Assembly (NCBI GenBank): GCA_029933755.1
Contig: JAOZNO010000108.1
Location: 1 to 9,112 of the forward strand
Origin: Bacteroidales bacterium
GTDB taxonomy: Bacteria; Bacteroidota; Bacteroidia; Bacteroidales; NBLH01
DNA: 9,112 nt
Reading direction: 5' to 3'
This document shows, piece by piece, positions 1-6,090 of the stretch (positions within the stretch are counted from its first letter, which is position 1; each line of letters starts with the position of its first letter). The notes beneath the pieces were generated by a model. It was given only the letters and a program-made list of their open reading frames with translations. It was not told the origin of the DNA and made no database searches. A program made the translations under genes and the position numbers.

Positions 1-1086
1 CCGGTATATTATAAAAAAATTCTGATTAACAATAAAAAGGTATTATTAAAAGCATCATACAAATTAAAGCACAATGAAAATAATTTATATATAAAGTTTG
101 AAGGGATTTCATTTAAAAATGCAAATAATATTTTATATAAATATATGATGAAGGGTGTAGATACTGCATGGACTTACACAAAAAACAAAGAATTAAGATT
201 CTCTTTCCTTCCACCAGGTAACTACACACTTTTAATTAATGCAATGAATGCTGATGAAATATGGAATACTGTACCAATAAGGATGTCATTTAGTATTAGT
301 CAACCATTTTGGAAAACCACGGTTTTTATTATTTTTGGTATAATAATTTTTCTCATATTGATATATTTTTTTTTCCGAACAGTATTAAATGAAATTAGAA
401 AAAAAACAGCTCTCAAAAATGAATTAAATAAATTCATGAACCAGGCTCTGGTTAATCAAATGAATCCGCATTTTCTATTTAATGCGCTAAATTCAATTAA
501 TAATTATATTTTAAAAAATGACAAAAAAGAAGCAAGTAAATATTTAACAAAGTTTTCTGGCCTAATTAGGCTGATTTTAGAAAACTCGCAAAAAGAATAT
601 ATTACTATTTATGAGGAAATTAAGGCGAATAAGTTATACCTTGATATTGAAACAAGTCGTTTAAAAAATAATATTGAATATGAATTTATTGTTGAAAAAT
701 CTGTTGATCAGTTTGCCACTAAGGTTCCCAGCCTATTAATTCAACCATTTTTAGAAAATGCAGTTTGGCATGGAATTCAGCCTTTAGATAAAAAAGGTGT
801 AATTACCGTTACAATCTCAAAAAAAGACTTATTTTTACAAATTGAAGTAATGGATAATGGAATTGGGCGAAAAAAGTCTAGAAAAGTTAACAATAATAAT
901 AAATTTAAGAAACAATCTTTGGGTATTGAAATAAGTAGGAAAAGAATGAAGATATTAGAACAACTTTACCCAAAAAAAGCAAATATAGAATACAGGGATT
1001 TATATAACGGAAATGAGGCTGCAGGTACACTTGTCATAATCAGTATTCCATTTATTAAATCCATGCAAAAAATAAACCTACATTAG
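1..1086 (+). CDS. Y_Y_Y-domain sensor histidine kinase, LytS type (3' part; 5' end outside window)
   Basis: Reading frame 1 is open from the first base to the TAG at 1084-1086, giving 361 visible residues. The N-terminus lies outside the window; the first ATG in view (145) is inside the Y_Y_Y domain and is not the true start. Numbering from the first visible codon: Y_Y_Y domain about 20-99 (LPPGNY near 80), one membrane helix about 104-125, a short linker helix, the His_kinase (PF06580-like) H-box NPHFLFN with the presumed phospho-acceptor His157 (bases 469-471), and an HATPase domain with N-box FLENAVWHG (Asn253), D-box DNGIG (Asp285) and a glycine near 308. All expected catalytic motifs are present. 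By homology with the next gene, a periplasmic beta-propeller probably precedes the visible part, but this is inferred. The product would be an inner-membrane kinase phosphorylating a LytTR regulator, most simply the one at 4212. It lies 39 bases before a paralogue on the same strand, so an operon is likely. Confidence 0.93.
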   Translation, partial: PVYYKKILINNKKVLLKASYKLKHNENNLYIKFEGISFKNANNILYKYMMKGVDTAWTYTKNKELRFSFLPPGNYTLLINAMNADEIWNTVPIRMSFSISQPFWKTTVFIIFGIIIFLILIYFFFRTVLNEIRKKTALKNELNKFMNQALVNQMNPHFLFNALNSINNYILKNDKKEASKYLTKFSGLIRLILENSQKEYITIYEEIKANKLYLDIETSRLKNNIEYEFIVEKSVDQFATKVPSLLIQPFLENAVWHGIQPLDKKGVITVTISKKDLFLQIEVMDNGIGRKKSRKVNNNNKFKKQSLGIEISRKRMKILEQLYPKKANIEYRDLYNGNEAAGTLVIISIPFIKSMQKINLH

Positions 1087-1110
1087 TATTGAAATGAAAC
1101 AAGCTATTTT

Positions 1111-1170
1111 ATAAGCAAGTACTTTATGATATTTATTAAACAGCAAATAAAGTACTTTTTTGTTGCTTAT
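1111..1170 (+). promoter_or_regulatory. Inverted repeat around the start codon of the second kinase gene
   Basis: Bases 1117-1125 (AAGTACTTT) are perfectly complementary to 1149-1157 (AAAGTACTT). Further out, ATAAGC at 1111-1116 pairs with GCTTAT at 1165-1170 across a 7-base bulge (1158-1164). In mRNA this gives a 15-bp imperfect hairpin with a 23-base loop (1126-1148) that begins exactly with the ATG. Each 9-base arm also contains the palindrome AAGTACTT, so a DNA-level operator made of two palindromes 33 bases apart is an alternative. The pairing is seen directly; a regulatory role is inference. Confidence 0.4.
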
Positions 1171-4092
1171 TTATTACAAATAGCTATATACACTCATGCA
1201 CAATCCCTTAATTATAAACACTATGGTGTAGAGCAAGGGCTTCCCAGCTCTGAGGTTTACCAGGTTTTTCAAGATAGCAAAGGATACATTTGGTTTGCAA
1301 CAGATATGGGTATTAGCAGATTTAATGGATCTGAGTTTACTAATTTTGATATAGAAAATGGTTTAGCAAATAGCACCGTTTTTGAAATTTTTGAAGATCA
1401 TCATGGAAAAATATGGTTTTTAAGTCTATTAAACAAGTTATCGTATTATGATGAGGATACTATTATTCAATATCGTTATAATAAAATAATTGAAGAACAT
1501 TCCCAAAAAAATATTATCCCTGTAAAGCGTTCTTTTTTTATTGACTCATTAAACAATGTTTATATATCAGTAAGAAGTGAAGGGATTTTCAAATTATCTA
1601 ATAAGGGAGAGTATACTAATTTACAAAAAAATGATACAAACTCTACTTTAAGAATTGTTGAAATTTCAAATAAATTACTTGTAGGATATAAATATAAAGA
1701 TACCATATCTGAGCATATTATTTATAAAAATATTGCTGTAAGCATAAGAAATAACCAAATTAAAAAAAATAAATCTATTAAATCTAAGATGTATTTTACA
1801 GAATATGATTTAGATAACAAGACCATATTAATTGCCACCAATGAAAATATTTTCAGAATAAATTTGGATAAATTATCAAAATTAAAAACTTTCAATAATG
1901 ATATTCTGTGGTTTAGCAAAGATAAGCATAACAGATATTGGGTAAGTATTAGAGACAACGGAATTTTTTGTTTCGAAGGCAATGACTTTTCTACCAAAAA
2001 CAGTCAACATTTTTTAAAAAATCAAAATGTTTCTTCTGTATTAATTGATAAAGATGATGGATATTGGTTTTCAACTCTGAATAATGGAGTTTATTACCTG
2101 CCAACATTTGAGCTAAAAACCATTATAGAAACTATTGATAAAAATATTTGCAACATAAGCGAAAGTCCCCAGAACTTACTTGTAAGTATGTTAAAATCAG
2201 AGTTCTTAGTTTTTAATAAAAAATGTAATTTTATAAAAAAAATAAAAACCGGAACAAATAATTTAGTTCATAAAATAGTATATGATCAAGAAAAAGATAT
2301 ATTTTTGATAATCACTAATAGATTTTTCAAAAAAATTAGTCCAAATCAAATTAAGCATACCACAGAACTAAGTTCAAAAAATATATCTACTAGTGAAATA
2401 AATGCTAAAACTGTGGCTTTGTCTATAGAGCCTGATATTTGGTTTAGCAACACATCAGGCTTGTTCCGTGCAAAAGATGGCAGAATTGTATATTCTTCAG
2501 AAAAAGAAAATCAATGGCACGAACTTATTTACTCTATTATAGCAAACCCCAATGGCAGTTTGTGGTTAGGAACATTAAAAGGCTTATGGAAATACAAAAA
2601 TGGAGAATATATTTACTATGGAAATCAAAATAGTTTTTTTAAACACCGTACTAATGCACTTTTAAAACACAAGAATAAGCTTTTTATTGGAACAAAAGGT
2701 GCAGGGCTTATCATTTATAATTTGAAAAATGAAAGTATTACGGTTTTAAATAATCATGACGGTTTAACAAGTAATTCTATTACAAGCATAGCAAAATATG
2801 ACAATAAAATATATGTTGGAACAAACAAAGGTTTAAATATCCTGAGCATAAAAGATAAGGGCAATTATAAAATACAACAATTTGATAAAGGAAATGGACT
2901 CTTGTCTGATGAAATTAATAAATTATACACTTATGACTCTGTGCTATACATTGTTGGGAAAAAGGGTGTCAATTATATAAATCTTAAGCAATTTAACCTG
3001 CAAAACAAAATACTAAACACCTATATTGAAAAAGTAAGAATAGGGACTATAGATACCTTAGTTAAAGAAAGCTATGAGCTAAATTACAAACAAAACTTCA
3101 TAAACATTTCATACAAGGGTGTCACATTTAACAATAGCCAAAATATACTTTATCGTTATAAAATGCATCCAATTGTTACAGACTGGACATATACAAATAA
3201 AGACGAACTTCAATTTACCTCGTTAAATCCAGGCACTTATAAATTTGAAGTTTCTGCCAAAAATAAAAAGGGTGAATGGAACCAAACAAATACTACACTA
3301 AGCTTTGTAATAAAAACTCCTTTTTGGCAAAACTGGTGGGTTATTAACTCTATTATGGCATCACTTATTATTCTTATTATAATAATAATTAATAATCGGT
3401 TAAATAGGGTTCGAAAAGAAAATCGATTAAAAAAAGAGCTTAACCTGTACATGAAAAAAGCAATAAACTCACAAATAAATCCACATTTCCTGTTTAACTC
3501 ATTAAATTCTATAAATCAATATATCCTAAAAAACGATAAACTTAGCTCAAGCAAATACCTTAATAGATTTTCAATTTATATACGAAGTATTTTAAATGCT
3601 TTAAAAAATGACTTTCAAAGCCTTTCAGAAGAGTTGAAAATTTCAGAATTATATCTTGAACTGGAAAAATTTAGATTAAAAGAAAAACTATCATATAATC
3701 TTAAAATAGACAAATCAGTAAAATCCCGAAATGTTCTTATTCCAACAATGATTATTACCCCCTTTCTTGAAAACGCTATTTGGTTTGGTATTCTACCTCA
3801 AAAAGGACAAGGGAAAATAGAAATAATTATTTCTCAGGAAAATACAACATTAACCATATCTATTTGCGATAATGGAATAGGAAGAGTAGAGTCATTAAAA
3901 CTACAAAATAATCCGGATTTCAATTTAAAAAACCCTGGCTCTAAAAATGCAATAGAAAGAATTAAATTATTAAACGATTTGTATTCAGATAAAATAGATA
4001 TAAACTATATTGATAAAGAGAAAGTTGATGGAGCTTGTGGAACAGTTGTGAACATCACAATTGAAGTAAATATAGGTGAAAATGGTAAATGA
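1126..4092 (+). CDS. Two-component propeller/Y_Y_Y sensor histidine kinase, LytS type (complete)
   Basis: A complete 988-residue inner-membrane sensor kinase. Residues 1-25 look like a signal peptide (KQQIK, a hydrophobic stretch, then THA|QS), which supports the start at 1126. Residues about 38-620 hold Reg_prop-like propeller strands, clearest at 39-70 (GLPSSEVYQ...GYIWFATDMG), 79-100, 260-288, 301-326, 431-455, 468-498, 509-536, 545-577 and 591-620; the stretches 111-255 and 327-430 are much more degenerate. A Y_Y_Y domain follows at about 650-730 (LNPGTY), then one membrane helix at about 738-757. The cytoplasmic kinase has H-box NPHFLFN (His787, bases 3484-3486), N-box FLENAIWFG (Asn883), D-box DNGIG (Asp915) and a glycine near 938. 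Phe887 replaces the usual His of this N-box type. Unlike classical hybrid propeller kinases (HTCS), no receiver or AraC domain is fused; the partner is probably the separate regulator at 4212. The ligand is unknown; members of this architecture often sense glycans or other extracellular compounds. Confidence 0.95.
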   Translation: MIFIKQQIKYFFVAYLLQIAIYTHAQSLNYKHYGVEQGLPSSEVYQVFQDSKGYIWFATDMGISRFNGSEFTNFDIENGLANSTVFEIFEDHHGKIWFLSLLNKLSYYDEDTIIQYRYNKIIEEHSQKNIIPVKRSFFIDSLNNVYISVRSEGIFKLSNKGEYTNLQKNDTNSTLRIVEISNKLLVGYKYKDTISEHIIYKNIAVSIRNNQIKKNKSIKSKMYFTEYDLDNKTILIATNENIFRINLDKLSKLKTFNNDILWFSKDKHNRYWVSIRDNGIFCFEGNDFSTKNSQHFLKNQNVSSVLIDKDDGYWFSTLNNGVYYLPTFELKTIIETIDKNICNISESPQNLLVSMLKSEFLVFNKKCNFIKKIKTGTNNLVHKIVYDQEKDIFLIITNRFFKKISPNQIKHTTELSSKNISTSEINAKTVALSIEPDIWFSNTSGLFRAKDGRIVYSSEKENQWHELIYSIIANPNGSLWLGTLKGLWKYKNGEYIYYGNQNSFFKHRTNALLKHKNKLFIGTKGAGLIIYNLKNESITVLNNHDGLTSNSITSIAKYDNKIYVGTNKGLNILSIKDKGNYKIQQFDKGNGLLSDEINKLYTYDSVLYIVGKKGVNYINLKQFNLQNKILNTYIEKVRIGTIDTLVKESYELNYKQNFINISYKGVTFNNSQNILYRYKMHPIVTDWTYTNKDELQFTSLNPGTYKFEVSAKNKKGEWNQTNTTLSFVIKTPFWQNWWVINSIMASLIILIIIIINNRLNRVRKENRLKKELNLYMKKAINSQINPHFLFNSLNSINQYILKNDKLSSSKYLNRFSIYIRSILNALKNDFQSLSEELKISELYLELEKFRLKEKLSYNLKIDKSVKSRNVLIPTMIITPFLENAIWFGILPQKGQGKIEIIISQENTTLTISICDNGIGRVESLKLQNNPDFNLKNPGSKNAIERIKLLNDLYSDKIDINYIDKEKVDGACGTVVNITIEVNIGENGK

Positions 4093-4095
4093 AAA

Positions 4096-4145
4096 AGGTA
4101 AACCATTCTAAATTAACATTACCTAAATTTATTTTTAGTTTTTCC
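4096..4145 (+). terminator. Weak terminator or attenuator candidate after the second kinase gene
   Basis: AGGTAA (4096-4101) can pair with TTACCT (4119-4124) around a 17-base loop, and a T-rich run follows (4127-4145). With only six base pairs, mostly A/T, the hairpin is weak. It lies in the 119-base gap (4093-4211) between the kinase and the response regulator; otherwise this gap is A/T-rich sequence with no gene and no convincing promoter. It could act as a partial terminator that makes kinase and regulator levels differ, or be chance in A/T-rich DNA. Confidence 0.22.
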
Positions 4146-4211
4146 TTTAACTATGAAATTCATTCTTTATTTTGATTATTTATTTTTAATTTTACAAGCG
4201 ACTAAGTAAGA

Positions 4212-4979
4212 ATGGAACTAATGAGAACACTTATAATCGATGATGAACCAGATGCAGTTAATGCTTTGAAAATTATCATTGAAGAATTTTTACCAGAACT
4301 AACAATTGTAGGTTCATTTTCAGATCCTATTAAAGCAATTGAGGGTATCCCAAAGTTGAATCCTGAGCTTGTTTTTCTGGACATTAATATGCCTGGTTTA
4401 AATGGATTTGAATTACTTGAATCTCTACCTCACAGAGATTTTAAGACAATTTTTGTAACTGCCTATGATGAATATGCTCTTAAAGCATTCAAGTATAGTG
4501 CTATTGATTATATTTTAAAGCCGATTGATATTGATGAACTTATTTCTGCAGTACAAAGAGCAATATCAAGTAATAATACAGTAACTAATAAGTCTGATGA
4601 AACCAAATATGAAAAACTATTTCAAACGGTAAATAAAAAGCAATCTGAAAAATTGGTTGTTTCAACATACGAAGGCATATATTACATTAATCCTTTAAAT
4701 ATTATTTATATACAAGCTGATAGTAGTTACTCAAAAATTATATTTAAAAATGATGAACCTTTGTTTGTGGCCAAAAGCCTAAAAGAGTTTGAAGAACTTT
4801 TACAAGCAAATAATTTTTTCAGGAATCACCATTCTTACCTTATTAACCTAAACTTTGTAAGGAAGTATACACGGGTTGATGGCGGGAATATTGAGATGTC
4901 AAATGGTGATCAAATACCATTAGCACGCCGAAAAAAGAATGAGTTTTATGAATTTATGAAAAATGCAATTGCTAAATAG
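4212..4979 (+). CDS. LytTR-family response regulator
   Basis: A 255-residue DNA-binding response regulator of normal length for the LytR/AlgR family. Residues about 4-120 form a receiver domain: acidic pair Asp10/Asp11 (IIDDEP), phospho-acceptor Asp57 (FLDINMPG), Thr83 (FVTAYD) and Lys103 (ILKPID), so all phosphorylation-site residues are present. After a linker (about 120-145), residues about 147-250 form a LytTR DNA-binding domain with the typical signatures RNHHSYLINL (204-213) and GDQIPLARR (232-240). Ala239 stands where a Ser is common. Two starts are possible: ATG 4212 or ATG 4221 (Met4). The second gives the usual MRTLIIDDEP beginning and has GGA 6 bases upstream, so it may be the real one. 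LytTR regulators usually pair with LytS/His_kinase-type kinases, and two such kinases lie directly upstream on the same strand. The target genes cannot be read from the window. Confidence 0.95.
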   Translation: MELMRTLIIDDEPDAVNALKIIIEEFLPELTIVGSFSDPIKAIEGIPKLNPELVFLDINMPGLNGFELLESLPHRDFKTIFVTAYDEYALKAFKYSAIDYILKPIDIDELISAVQRAISSNNTVTNKSDETKYEKLFQTVNKKQSEKLVVSTYEGIYYINPLNIIYIQADSSYSKIIFKNDEPLFVAKSLKEFEELLQANNFFRNHHSYLINLNFVRKYTRVDGGNIEMSNGDQIPLARRKKNEFYEFMKNAIAK

Positions 4980-5014
4980 TCTCAGCAAGAAAATATCAAA
5001 TACTAATTATTCCG

Positions 5015-5050
5015 GTTCTATTTTTCAAATATTTAGAACATTTTTCTTTT
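5015..5050 (+). terminator. Candidate terminator downstream of the response regulator
   Basis: GTTCTA (5015-5020) pairs with TAGAAC (5034-5039) around a 13-base loop and is followed by CATTTTTCTTTT-type sequence, with the T-rich run at 5041-5050. It begins 36 bases after the regulator stop codon. The stem is short and A/T-rich, so efficiency is uncertain, but its position and the T-tract fit a Rho-independent terminator ending the sensor-regulator transcript. The 10-base palindrome TCGAATTCGA at 5050-5059 follows directly and may be incidental. Confidence 0.4.
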
Positions 5051-5113
5051 CGAATTCGACAAGCCAGTTACTTAATTCTCATAGTTTTTTTTCACAACTT
5101 AACATTAGCCAAA

Positions 5114-5145
5114 TTTGATTTTCCCCATTAAATCATTTAATTTAG
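5114..5145 (+). promoter_or_regulatory. Candidate Bacteroidota-type promoter for the CPBP protease-adaptor operon
   Basis: TTTG at 5114-5117 is followed 20 bases later by TAATTTAG at 5138-5145. This matches the Bacteroidota housekeeping promoter (-33 TTTG, 19-21 bases, -7 TAnnTTTG) at all but one defined position. Transcription would start near 5150-5153 and leave a leader of roughly 60 bases before the ATG at 5215. It lies in the 235-base gap 4980-5214, downstream of the terminator candidate. Such short motifs are not rare in A/T-rich DNA, so the call rests on spacing and position. Confidence 0.45.
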
Positions 5146-5153
5146 CCAAGTTC

Positions 5154-5198
5154 AAATTTATAAAAACTGAATATTTTATTAACTCGTTTTTATAATTT
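5154..5198 (+). promoter_or_regulatory. Leader hairpin (inverted repeat) upstream of the CPBP protease gene
   Basis: Bases 5158-5167 pair perfectly with 5186-5195 (10 bp, TTATAAAAAC with GTTTTTATAA). After a single bulged T at 5157, three more pairs form (5154-5156 with 5196-5198). The loop is 18 bases (5168-5185). The repeat starts almost exactly where transcription from the candidate promoter would begin and ends 16 bases before the ATG, leaving the start region unpaired. It could be a 5' stem-loop that stabilises the mRNA or a DNA operator overlapping the start site. The pairing is seen; the role is inferred. Confidence 0.4.
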
Positions 5199-5214
5199 AA
5201 TAAGACTATTTATC

Positions 5215-6090
5215 ATGACCGATGAAAAAAAAGCAGTGAAAAAAAAATTAAACCTACCCATTTGGGCAAGAATAGTTCTGTTTATTATTTCATATTTAAT
5301 ACTAAGTGGTATTTTTCAGGCAATAGCAGCACCTTTAGCAAATATTAATATATTAGATGTAGACTCTGTTAAAAACTTAAATTCTGAACAGCTGCTCTTA
5401 ATGCAATTTGTTAGTTTCCTGTCTTTAGTTTTATTAATTTTCATTTTCAGAAAATATATTGATAAAAAATCGATAAAATCCCTTGGGTTTTCAATAGAGC
5501 ATAGATTAAAGGATATTGTTATCGGATTTATAATTGCCCTTTCTATAATTGGTGGAGGTTCACTATTTCTTTATGTATTTAATTTTGTGGAGTTTTCAAA
5601 TTTTCAAATTAATATTTATTCAATAATAATAAGTTTGTTATTATTTATTATTGTTGCATTCAATGAGGAAATTTTAATTCGGGGATATATACTAAATAAT
5701 CTAATGTCATCAATGAATAAATATATTGCACTAATAATAAGTGCTCTAATATTTACTTTATTTCATGCTTTAAACTCCAGTTTTTCACTATTGCCAATTA
5801 TTAATATATTACTTGCCGGTATATTATTAGGTTCAACATATATTTTCACAAAAAACCTCTGGTTTCCAATAAGCCTACATTTATTTTGGAACTTTTTTCA
5901 AGGCCCAATTATGGGATATTATGTAAGTGGACAAAAAACAGAATCAATGTTTAAGACCACGCTTTTTGGTGATATTAGAATTCATGGAGGTGATTTTGGG
6001 TTTGAAGGCTCTATAGTTTGTACAATTATGTTATCCATAGCAATTATACTAATCATAAAATATTATAAAACAATAACAAATGAAGAATAA
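5215..6090 (+). CDS. CPBP family intramembrane glutamic protease (CAAX/Abi type)
   Basis: A 291-residue polytopic membrane protein. After a short Lys-rich cytoplasmic start (MTDEKKAVKKK) it has hydrophobic segments at about 17-40, 62-78, 100-122, 134-149, 169-186, 192-211, 214-229 and 264-281. The CPBP (PF02517-like) active-site motifs are all present in order: EEILIR (Glu151, Glu152, Arg156), FTLFH (His184) and HLFWN (His222, Asn226). The predicted activity is intramembrane proteolysis by a glutamate mechanism. In bacteria, family members have been linked to peptide maturation, bacteriocin self-immunity and membrane stress, and the substrate here is unknown. The start at 5215 gives a normal N-terminus; there is no strong Shine-Dalgarno. 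Two A-tracts (5225-5232 and 5239-5247) lie in the first 11 codons. The 3' end overlaps the following adaptor gene by 11 bases, so the two are probably one transcript and translationally coupled. Confidence 0.93.
   Translation: MTDEKKAVKKKLNLPIWARIVLFIISYLILSGIFQAIAAPLANINILDVDSVKNLNSEQLLLMQFVSFLSLVLLIFIFRKYIDKKSIKSLGFSIEHRLKDIVIGFIIALSIIGGGSLFLYVFNFVEFSNFQINIYSIIISLLLFIIVAFNEEILIRGYILNNLMSSMNKYIALIISALIFTLFHALNSSFSLLPIINILLAGILLGSTYIFTKNLWFPISLHLFWNFFQGPIMGYYVSGQKTESMFKTTLFGDIRIHGGDFGFEGSIVCTIMLSIAIILIIKYYKTITNEE

Noticed and set aside
366..374. Run of nine T as a phase-variation tract in the first kinase
   Set aside because: It encodes Phe residues at the end of the membrane helix, where such runs are common in A/T-rich genes. 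Nothing indicates switching.
1722..1997. Minus-strand open frame of 91 codons inside the second kinase gene
   Set aside because: It lies wholly within a well-supported gene and its composition (Leu/Ile/Ser-rich) is what antisense of A/T-rich coding DNA gives. It shows no family motif.
3237..3452. Minus-strand open frame opposite the membrane helix of the second kinase
   Set aside because: Its Ile-rich stretch is the complement of the transmembrane segment's A/T repeats. It has no independent support.
4171..4194. TTTG plus TAATTTTA as a promoter for the response regulator
   Set aside because: The two elements are only 12 bases apart, not the 19-21 expected for the Bacteroidota promoter.
1126..4979. 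Hybrid two-component system (HTCS) for polysaccharide utilisation
   Set aside because: The propeller/Y_Y_Y sensor fits, but the kinase core is LytS type, no receiver or AraC domain is fused, and no SusC/SusD or glycoside hydrolase gene is in the window.
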